A stretch of 64,000 bases of DNA, taken from Bretschneidera sinensis (lineage: Eukaryota; Streptophyta; Magnoliopsida; Brassicales; Akaniaceae). Made by a program: the position numbers and the translations under genes. Of this stretch, positions 56,796-64,000 are shown piece by piece (the first letter of the stretch is position 1; every line of letters starts with the position of its first letter). The notes beneath the pieces are model-generated. The model was not told the DNA's origin. It saw only the letters and a list, made by a program, of their open reading frames with translations, and made no database searches. The stretch lies in contig CM043698.1 in assembly GCA_023935145.1 (NCBI GenBank), forward strand, positions 72,502,501 to 72,566,500, read 5' to 3'.

Positions 56796-57098
56796 ATGCC
56801 GCATAACAACCCTACCAAAAACACTATCGGACCTACTACTCGGAATCAGAACCTCAATCTCGAACTCCCTGCTATCCAAGAACCCGACCGTTCCGAGCAA
56901 AACCATTGTGAATCATCGGACGAACCAAGCAGCCAGAAACAATCACCAAGGCCCAACTCTTGTACACAAGAAACCGCCTCTATGCCAGCTCTCGTTGCTC
57001 CAATAATTCAAGAACAGCTTATGAAACTCACTCAGCTCGTTACGAGCTAAGCTGCCAAACTCGATGAATATGCTCGCCCTCCACCTTTTTAGAACCAA
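56796..57098 (+). pseudogene. Element H gag, N-terminal part
   Basis: ATG 56796 opens MPHNNPTKNTIGPTTRNQNL; the frame is Gln/Pro/Ser-rich and open for 84 codons to TAG 57048. Then AAKLDEYARPPPF continues to the copia insertion at 57099. This matches the poorly conserved N-terminus of Tat-type gags. Identification rests mainly on the downstream core at 62689-63346. Confidence 0.5.
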
Positions 57099-57977
57099 TG
57101 TTAGAAAATCACCTTCTTGCGGAATCCCAGGTTGTGGTCTTTCTAAACACCCAAAATCCACAATGATTTGGACAGAACAAAAATCAAGCAATCAAAGAAA
57201 GAACACAAGCAATTGTTATCGAGGTTCGGCAATGTGCCTACATCCCTCTGAGCTCCTCCGAGCTCTCTGCACTAAATCAATAGAGTTCTTACAATTACAG
57301 TAACACCTCTTCAAGAAATAGAGTTCTTGAAGAATAAAAGAAGAGAAAAAGAAAATGATAAGAACTAAGTGTTTCCTTAGAATTTTCGCCAAGAAAATTC
57401 CAATTACAAAGCCCTTGAATCCCCAATCTATACTACTCTCTCTCTAAATAACCAGCCTCTCTTCAATGAATTTCCCTTGTGTTTAGTGTCTTTGCACTCT
57501 CACACACCATTGGTTCTATTTCACACACATTTGTCTCACATGTCTCACCCTTGTGATTGGTCTTAGATGATCCTTTATATAGTGCAACCACTTCTTGAAC
57601 CAATCTTGAGGACCAATCAGTCATAACCCTTCAACAAGTCTAAGTAATCCTGTGCATTTTAACCAAGTCTCACACACTATTTCAAAGTGCTGATTAATTG
57701 GTGTCAAGTGTGCCTTTATGCCGCGGCTCAGAACAAGGCATGCTGCGGCTCAGAAGGGGGGAGACTTTCTGCCATACTGGAGGCCATGGCTTAGGTGGGC
57801 TGTACCGCAGCGCATAGGGTCGTGCCACGGTGCACACCCCTTGAGCCACGGCGCGCATGGTAGTACTGATCTTCTGGGACATGCTGGAGGCCGCGGTTCC
57901 CAAGACTGGACCACGACACACAACCAGACCTAATACTGAACTTCTTCATTTGTTTAATTCTTTGACAAGTCCCAAAA
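57099..57977 (-). repeat. Element G 3' LTR (left)
   Basis: Plus-strand edge tgttagaaaatcaccttctt; the other edge reads cccaaaa where the partner has cccaaca. TATA box is the complement of tttatata (57574-57581). U3 array of CCGCGGCTC-type motifs at 57718-57912. The purine-rich tract at 57978-57991 (minus strand caaaggtagagatt) is the likely PPT. Confidence 0.92.
57718..57912. repeat. U3 array of GCCGCGGCTC-type motifs, element G
   Basis: Copies such as gccgcggctcaga, gctgcggctcaga, accgcagcgc, gccacggcgc and gccgcggttc occur over about 195 bp, beginning about 137 bp upstream of the TATA box on the minus strand. The partner LTR has the same kind of array (62459-62625). Confidence 0.75.
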
Positions 57978-58058
57978 ATCTCTACCTTTGTCAAAGCAAT
58001 TACACCCGAACCCATTGTGCAGAGAACTTAGGATCCAAACTCAACTTGAGTTACCATA

Positions 58059-58406
58059 TCATCTGACTCCAATCCTAAAAAGTCCAAGGCAATGAATGAA
58101 CTTGCTTAGAGGTAGAACTTTAGTACTTAAATCTACAGGATTTTCTTCTGTTGCGACTTTGTCCACATGAATGCATCCTTTCGTAACATTTTCTCGAATG
58201 AAATGATACCGAACATCCATATGCTTAGTCCTCTCATGGAACACTGGATTCCTACGCAAGTGCAATGCACTTTGGCTATCTGAATACACCACCACCTGCT
58301 CTTTTAGGACCTTCAACTCTTCCAACAACCCTTTGCACCACATAGCCTCCTTAATGGCTTCCGTTGCCGCTATATACACTGCCTCGGTTGTTAAGAGTGC
58401 TACCAC
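58059..58406 (-). pseudogene. Element G RNase H
   Basis: Shows TTEAVYIAATEAIKEAMWCK, VYSDSQSALHLRRNPVFHER, TKHMDVRYHFIRENV and EENPVDLSTKVLP, the late copia RNase H motifs with the DSQSA Asp and the ADILTK-like end. It is open for 115 codons, but stops just upstream separate it from RT. Confidence 0.85.
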
Positions 58407-58505
58407 CGGCTACAACTGAGCCTTTAAGTATCTTAGCAACCACTTCATCCCAAGTCAAAGCTCTTTTCTAAGATTACTAACAAATCTGCTGAGAACACTA
58501 ATTGC

Positions 58506-59530
58506 CTAAGAAATGTTGGGTCTAGTACTTACCATCATGAACATGACTGATCCAACCGCACTAGAGTAAGAGACCTTTTCCATTTCCTTCCTTTCCTCAT
58601 CTGTTCCAGGACATTGTTCATTGGAGAACTTGAAATGACCAGTAAGGGGAATCTTTACTGGTTTACTATCTTCCATAGACACCATCTTTCCTATGTAGGA
58701 AGACTGAGAAATCTTCAACCTGTTTCTCTTCCTTTCCTGGATTATTCTCATCCCAAGGATCTTTTGTGTAAGGCCAAGATCCTTCCTCTCAAACTCCGAA
58801 CTGAGTTGAGACTTCAACCTTTCTATCCTCTCCCTGCTATTATCAACCAACAACATATCATCAGCATAAATGAGGATAATTACTATTTCCTCCACCTTGT
58901 GTCCAGGTGAGAAAATTTCTGTGAAATCTATGCCTTCTCTTTACATTAACCCCTTCACCACCAGTCTAGCCTTGTACCAGACTTCATCCCCTGGAGGGTT
59001 CCCTTCTTTGATCTTATAAATGCACTTACAATCCACAACTCTCTGTTTTCTTGGAATGTGCACCAATTCCCAAGAGTTGTTCTTCCTTAAAGAATGCATT
59101 TCCTCCTCCATAGCTAGCTTCTATCTTGACGAATACTTACATCACATGGCATCAATGTAAGTTTCTGGTTCACTTATCCCTCCTTCTATCTAAGGAACTA
59201 TTGCATTCGCAGCCGTAAAGCCATATCTCAAAAGTGGTCTGACCGGCTTTCTTTCCTGGTCCTTTGTGAGCTGATGGTCATTCTGACTTGCTGCATCATC
59301 CCATTCTAGTTCAAACTCATCTTGAATGTCTTGAGCTTAGCCTTCATCAATGGGCTCTACCTGGTCTGAACCCTCTTGTCTTCCTTGCTCTACCTGAACT
59401 GAATTTTCCTTGTTGCTATGCTCCACAAATACCGAATTGGTTTGCTCACTATCCTCTATAGGGTTCGTTTTCTCCAAATAGGGAAATAAATGCTCATTAA
59501 AAATGACATCCCTACTTATTATGAGTTTAA
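58506..59530 (-). pseudogene. Element G reverse transcriptase with internal deletion
   Basis: The RT entry is at about 59000-59120 (MEEEMHSLRKNNSWELVHIP, VDCKWIYKIKEG, YKARLVVKG). After REGIDFTEIFSP the frame jumps to GHKVEEIVIILIYADDMLLV (58895 downward), so the fingers and palm stretch with TAFLHG, KSLYGLKQ and their neighbours is missing. The catalytic box is YADD, where related elements have YVDD. The rest reads FERKDLGLTQKILGMRIIQE and YSSAVGSVMFMMVSTRPNIS. An RT without this core cannot work. Confidence 0.85.
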
Positions 59531-59531
59531 A

Positions 59532-60180
59532 TCATTTTGGCTCTAAGGACCACAACCTATACCTCTTAAACCCTTCCCCATATCCTAGAAACACACACTT
59601 TCTAGACCTTGGGCTAAGTTTATCATCCTTTTGATGTGCATACGCAGCACACCCAAAAGTCCTAAGGTTGTTCAACTCAGGGGGTTTACCATTCCACATC
59701 TCTTTGAGAGTCTTGAGATCTAAAGCTCTAGAGGGTGATCTATTAACCAAATATGCAACAGTAGACACCACTTCCCCCAAAAAACATTTGGGTAATCCAG
59801 ATCCTATAATCATGCACCTAACCTTTTCCATTAAGGTCTTATTCATCCTCTCAGCAACTCCATTTTGCTGAGGGATTTTCACAACCGTTCTATGTCTTAG
59901 AATCCTATTTAACTGACAGAATTGATCAAGTTCCTTGTTAAAAAATTCTAAGCCGTTATCGGTTCTTAACACCTTAACTACCCTGCCCGTTTGAGTTTCT
60001 TCCAGCTTTTTCCACACCACAAATTTATTCAAAGCATCTGATTTATTTTTAAGCAAATAAACCCAAACCTTTCTAGAATAATCATTAATTAAAGACAGAA
60101 AGTAAAGATTACCTCTCTATGTTGGTGTTCTTGCTGGCCCCTAAAGATCGACATGAATGTAGTCAAGAGTGCCCTTAAAC
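59532..60180 (-). pseudogene. Element G integrase
   Basis: First Asp segment LDYIHVDL lies at about 60135-60160 next to a stop, then FLSLINDYSRKVWVYLLKNK. The open frame 60056-59532 has LRTDNGLEFF (second Asp), PQQNGVAERMNKTLMEKVRC (Glu), AYLVNRSPSRALDLKTLKEM, GKPPELNNLRTFGCAAYAH and the KCVFLGYGEGFKRYRLW end. All three catalytic acids are visible, but stops split the first from the others. Confidence 0.87.
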
Positions 60181-60373
60181 TTATGCACTCGGGTGTTGAA
60201 GCTAACCCGATGTTGCTTCCTAAGACACAACATTCGCAGAAATCAAGTTTTTCTACTTTGTCACCATCAAGTAATCCATCATTGCTGAGAACTTACAGGC
60301 CATTTTCGCTCATGTGTCCCAAGTGATTGTACCAAAGAGTTGCCTTATCCATCTCAGCCATCAAGCTTACTGC

Positions 60374-60765
60374 TTAATCCTTGATGCCTGTGTCTCCGAT
60401 CATCTCATAGAGACCATCCTTCATTGCTACTTTGATCACTATCAAAGATCCCTTGGTTACCTTGATCTTTCCTCCCTCTGCTTTGTATGTGTACCCCATG
60501 GAATCTAGTTGCCCCAATGATATCAAATTTTTTCTCAACTCCGGAAGATATCTCACATTCCTCAGCAGCCTAGTAACTCCATCAAACATCCTCAACTAGA
60601 CATCTCCCGTGCCCCTCACTTGGCAAGAAATATCATTGGCTTCCTTGAAATTCTTGAACCAATCCCTGTGAGGACACATATGATAAATGCACTCAGAATC
60701 CAAGATCCATCTCTTGCTGCTTTCTTGCCTCTTGCTCACATTTGAGCACACAATAAGAACATCAT
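60374..60765 (-). pseudogene. Element G protease and gag-pre-integrase segment
   Basis: PR reads WILDSECIYHMCPHRDWF (about 60665-60720), with Glu in place of the Gly of the D-S/T-G active site. After a stop, 60595-60374 reads MFDGVTRLLRNVRYLPELRK, NLISLGQLDSMGYTYKAEGG and YEMIGDTGI, the gag-pre-integrase domain. Stops on both sides break the polyprotein. Confidence 0.8.
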
Positions 60766-60769
60766 CTTG

Positions 60770-61597
60770 CTATTCTCCCTGGGCAGCTGATGCCTCTCCA
60801 TTCTTGGTATGGCTTATTCCCTCATCCCTTATCCTCTTCCTGCAATCTTTCTTGAAATGACCCTCCTTATGGCAGTAGTAGCATCTTTTTCCTCCAAATC
60901 TCAGTTTAGAGTGTGCTCTCCCATGGTTTTGTCCTCTACCCTTTGGTTTGTCCTGGTAGTAGCCATGGATGTTGCTGCCATACCGAGTTACTGGCCTTCC
61001 TCTAACGAATAGCCCTTCCCCACTTGATGCTTCCCTCATCTTGGCTTTGAAATCATGAGCCCTTATATCATTGATCACAATTTCTTTGGTTAGTGTATCT
61101 CTTCCATATTCAATAGCATTAATCAAACTTTCAAAATAATCAGGAAGAGAATTCAACAACATAATAGCCAATTGTTCATCCGAGAATGTTATACTACAAC
61201 TAGCAAAATCTTGAACTAGTTTATTAAACACATCAAGATTATCTTGCAACTCTTTATTAGGGTCCATTTTAAAAACAAAGATTTGTTTCAGAAGATATAT
61301 CTTATTAAGGAGAGTTTTGGTAAGAAACAACTCATCTAGTTTCTTCCAAATGGCAACTGGATCTTTCGAGTTTCCGCACTCCCTTATCACACTATCTGAC
61401 ATGTGCAGAAAGATGGTGCTGTATGCCATCTTGTTCATCTTATTCCGCTGGACCTCCGTGATACTTGCTGGAAAAGCATATTCTTCTCCAATCGCCAAGT
61501 CCACCTTTTGTTGCATAAGAACCGCTTTGATTTTCCACTTCCAAAGGGAAAAGTCTCCCTTTCCATCAAACTTCTCAATAATGAAGTTTGAACCCAT
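60770..61597 (-). CDS. Element G gag (copia UBN2-type nucleocapsid), intact frame
   Basis: An open 275-codon frame from the ATG complementary to 61595-61597 (MGSNFIIEKFDGKGDFSLWK) to a stop at 60770. It shows the copia gag start, MAYSTIFLHMSDSVIREC, LLKQIFVFKMDPNKELQDNL, AIMLLNSLPDYFESLINAIE and a CCHC zinc knuckle CYYCHKEGHFKKDC near residue 240. Gag would coat the RNA and build the virus-like particle. It is the best-preserved retroelement frame in the window. The polyprotein normally continues in the same frame, so the stop at its end may itself be damage. Confidence 0.88.
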   Translation of the reverse strand: MGSNFIIEKFDGKGDFSLWKWKIKAVLMQQKVDLAIGEEYAFPASITEVQRNKMNKMAYSTIFLHMSDSVIRECGNSKDPVAIWKKLDELFLTKTLLNKIYLLKQIFVFKMDPNKELQDNLDVFNKLVQDFASCSITFSDEQLAIMLLNSLPDYFESLINAIEYGRDTLTKEIVINDIRAHDFKAKMREASSGEGLFVRGRPVTRYGSNIHGYYQDKPKGRGQNHGRAHSKLRFGGKRCYYCHKEGHFKKDCRKRIRDEGISHTKNGEASAAQGE

Positions 61598-61803
61598 CTT
61601 GTGGAGAAAATCCCAGATTTATGCAGCACCCACAATTTCTTTCCAACTTATAAATCTCAAGAACACAATCTTGATCACAAGACCGTTCTTGAACCTCAAG
61701 AACCCGATCAGATCTTGATCCCAACTCCGTTCTTGAATCACCCAAGAAGTTTGCTTTGATTCTTGGAGCCTTGCTCTGATACCCGCCAATCTTGGCACTG
61801 TTC
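61598..61803 (-). other. Element G leader
   Basis: Untranslated sequence between PBS and gag. A second gctctgatacc, resembling the PBS complement, occurs at about 61773-61783. No gene; small plus-strand frames here are chance. Confidence 0.5.
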
Positions 61804-61817
61804 TGGCTCTGATATCA
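61804..61817 (-). other. Primer-binding site of element G (initiator tRNA-Met)
   Basis: Minus strand TGATATCAGAGCCA, one change from TGGTATCAGAGCC-type tRNA-Met sites, next to the 5' LTR. Confidence 0.85.
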
Positions 61818-61818
61818 C

Positions 61819-62688
61819 TGTTGGAAAATCACCTTCTTGCGGAATCCCAGGTCGTGATCTTTCCAAACACCCCAAATCCACAATGATTTGGATATAACAG
61901 AAATCAAACAATCGAAGAAAGAACACAAGCAATTGTTATCGAGGTTCGGGAATATGCCTACGTCCCAGTGAGCTCCTCCGAGCTCTCTGCACGAAATCAA
62001 TGGAGTTCTTACAATTACAGCAACACCTTTTCAAGAACTTTCTTGTTCTTGAAACGAAAGAAGAGAAAAAGAAAGTGATAAGAACTAAGTGTTTCCCTGG
62101 AATTTTCCCCAATTCCAATTACAAAGCCCTTGAATCCCCAATCTATACTACTTTTTCTCTAACCAACCAGCCTATCTTCAATGAGTCTCTCTTATGTTTA
62201 GTGTCTTTGCACTCTCACACACCATATGTTCTATTTCACACACATTTGTCTCACACGTCTCACCCTTGTGATTGCTCTTAGATGATCTTTTATATAGTGT
62301 AACCACTTCTTGAACCAATCATGAAGTCAATCTCAACCCTTAGATCTTGAGGACCAATCAATCATAGCCCTTCAACAATTCTAAGTAATCCTATGCATTT
62401 TAACCAAGTCTCATGCACTATCTCAAAGTGTTGATTAATTGCTGTCAGGTGTGTCTTCGTGCCGCGGCTCAAAAAAGGGAATGTCGTGGCTCAGAAGGGG
62501 GGAGACTTTCTGCCATGCTGGAGGCCGCAGCTTGGGGGGGGCACTCACACCTTGAGCAATAGCGCGCATGGTGGTGCTGATCTTTTGGGACATGCCGGAG
62601 GCCACGATGCCCAGGGCTAGGCCGGGGCACACAACCAGAACTGATGCTGAACTTCTTCATCTGTTTAATTCTTTGACAAATCCCAACA
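61819..62688 (-). repeat. Element G 5' LTR (right)
   Basis: Edges tgttggaaaatcacc and cccaaca. Matches 57099-57977, with indels in the array (62459-62625). Confidence 0.92.
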
Positions 62689-63346
62689 ACCAGCATAGTC
62701 CTCGGCCAACGAGGCAACCCAGATATAACGGGCTAGCCCACAGTCGTTCTGCCACAAGGTCGATATCTTCTTCCCATTCGAAGTCCAAAGACCTTGCCAA
62801 TTCCAAAAACTACCAAGATTTGGACAAAAAGTTAGAAGAATAGATAGAAAGATAGTGGAGGCCTTCCGAGGAAGGAGTACTAATGTCTTAGACAGTCTAA
62901 GCTCCCAGGCCCCTCCTTTCACCCAAGAGATCCTTGATGCTCCCATCCCTCAACATTTTCGAATGCCAACCATAAGAGCTTAAGACTGATCCATTGACCC
63001 CATGGATCACCTCCAACTCTATAAAATAATAATGATGTTGCATTGCCACTCAGAAATCGTAGTGTGTTGAGCCTTCCCTTTGACCCTCAAAAAAGACGCC
63101 AACACTTTGTTTTCGCAATTCAAACCAGGAAGCATCAACTCATTCAAGGAACTAAGTTGTGCCTTCATGGCACATTTTCTCAATAGTAAGGGACCCCGTA
63201 AGACTTCAAAAAGCCTCTTCATGAAGAAGAAGCCCCTCCAAGAAGGCAACGCAAAATCTCATGCATGTTTGAAAGGTTCGCCCCTCTCAACGCCTCCAGA
63301 ACCAACATCCTCATGGGTGTTCAAAACCGTGATATTCTCCGATGGC
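62689..63346 (+). pseudogene. Element H gag, core part
   Basis: Shows FTQEILDAPIPQHFRMPTIR, a D-SIDPMDHLQLYKIIMML-like segment, AFPLTLKKDANTLFSQFKPG, SINSFKELSCAFMAHFLNSK and a late RFAPLNASRTNILMGVQNRD segment (about 63270-63330), all typical of Tat-type gags. A short deletion and frame change near 63240-63270 and several stops break it. LTR I cuts it at 63347. Confidence 0.78.
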
Positions 63347-64000
63347 TGATGAGTCTTAAATATTGCATATTTAAGACCCTTAACTTATATTTGTTATGCT
63401 CTTAGTTAGTATTATTTCACTTTATTTTATGTCTTTTTTTGTGTTTTATGTATTTTTATAGGTTTGTGGAGAAAATGAAGCATTTTAGGAGATGTGAAGC
63501 TTCAGGAGCAATAGCGATCGATCGCACTAGGCTGCGATCGAGCGCATGGTCAACAATCCCACATCAAAATGCTTGCAGCACCTACGATCGAGCGCACCAG
63601 ACACACGATAGAGCGCACATGCGATCGTGCGCACAAGATATACGATCGATCGCACTTGCGATCGATCGCATCATTCTGCGATCGAGTGCATTCGGGCAGT
63701 ATCTCACACCGAATTTGAAACCCATGCTACTCCAGGACTCCCCCTATATAAACATCATCTAACCTCATCATTCAATGTACAATTCCTAGGCCACTTTGGT
63801 GTTAATCGGTGGACGTCTGCTAGCATTCTGATGGATCCTGAAGGCTTTGCTCCTAAGAGGGGAAGCACCGCCCATCAGCGAGTGGAATTTCTCCCATGTA
63901 AAGTTATTTATTTCTTTTTATTTAGTTGTTTTAGTTTAATGTTTAACACTTTTATTATGAATTGTAGTTTCATAGTTATGAATAACTAGAATCTTCAGCT
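63347..64000 (+). repeat. Element I: Athila-like LTR, truncated by the window end
   Basis: Starts TGATGAGTCTTAAATATTGC and follows the same plan as the other Athila LTRs (ATATTTAAG near the start, gttttatgtatttttatagg, U3 array, TATA). The array (63508-63692) has about nine copies of the GCGATCGATCGCAC motif, many with the palindromic core intact. TATATAAA lies at 63745-63752. No PBS or coding region is reached. The 120- and 107-codon frames across it are overlapping readings of the LTR. Confidence 0.78.
63508..63692. repeat. U3 array of GCGATCGATCGCAC motifs, element I
   Basis: The densest and least eroded array in the window: gcgatcgatcgcac, gcgatcgagcgcat, acgatcgagcgcac, gcgatcgtgcgcac, acgatcgatcgcac, gcgatcgatcgcat and others. 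It ends about 53 bp upstream of the TATA box. Confidence 0.82.

Larger units (their letters stand above)
57099..62688 (-). mobile_element. Element G: Tork-like Ty1/copia retrotransposon inserted in H
   Basis: LTRs at 57099-57977 and 61819-62688 frame gag, PR, IN, RT and RNase H in copia order on the minus strand. The flanks accaa (57094-57098) and accag (62689-62693) fit a 5-bp target duplication with one mismatch. The gag frame is intact, but RT has a large internal deletion and PR and IN carry damage, so the element is non-autonomous. Confidence 0.92.
55985..63346 (+). mobile_element. Element H: Tat-type Ty3/gypsy 5' fragment, split by copia G
   Basis: An LTR-like region (about 55985-56728) is followed by ttggcaccttttgtgggaac, a degraded form of the TTGGCGCCGTCTGTGGGAA leader found in Tat and related plant elements, and by a Tat-type gag (56796-57098 and 62689-63346). 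The left LTR edge is uncertain. The element is cut at 63347 by LTR I. Confidence 0.7.

Overview
This window is plant nuclear DNA made almost entirely of nested and adjacent transposable elements. The evidence is Athila-type and Tat-type Ty3/gypsy LTR elements, a chromodomain Ty3/gypsy element, a Tork-like Ty1/copia element, a plant Mutator (MULE) transposase, and primer-binding sites matching plant tRNA-Asp or initiator tRNA-Met. I see no intact host gene, rRNA, tRNA gene or CRISPR array. The species cannot be named from this sequence.

Layout: 1-3481 is a decayed MULE transposase on the minus strand, split by an AT-rich insertion (about 1226-2410). Element A (4225-15887, +) is a full-structure Athila with gag, PR, RT, RNase H, IN and an env-like frame. 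Element B (15911-24171, -, perfect 5-bp TSD) is an Athila relative without RT, RNase H and IN. Element C (24375-35905, -) is a second full-structure Athila. Element D (36136-55323, +) is an old chromodomain Ty3/gypsy element. It is split by element E (38198-48318, +), another pol-less Athila that itself holds a solo LTR (41323-42578), and by element F (48692-54742, -, perfect 5-bp TSD), a gag-only Athila-like element. Element H (about 55985-63346, +) is a Tat-type gag fragment split by copia element G (57099-62688, -). A further Athila-like LTR (I) starts at 63347 and runs off the window. Short scraps at 15888-15910, 24177-24374, 35906-36135 and 55324-55984 are the only sequence that may be ancestral host DNA.

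Most frames carry stops or frameshifts, so nearly all coding entries are pseudogenes. The most interesting signal is structural. (1) B and E share the same in-frame junction joining the end of the protease region to the last codons of pol, so they look like one non-autonomous gag-PR-env lineage that would need RT and IN from relatives such as A and C. (2) All Athila-type elements keep a set of non-coding RNA-like motifs: twin hairpins after pol, a splice-acceptor-like site before the env-like frame, a duplicated hairpin cassette, and two hairpin-plus-polypurine modules about 1.1 kb apart (1.4 kb in F). (3) Four LTR groups of different ancestry each carry an array of short CpG-rich near-palindromes just upstream of the TATA box, each with a different motif. 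Stop, frameshift and similarity statements come from reading the sequence by eye; no alignment program was run.
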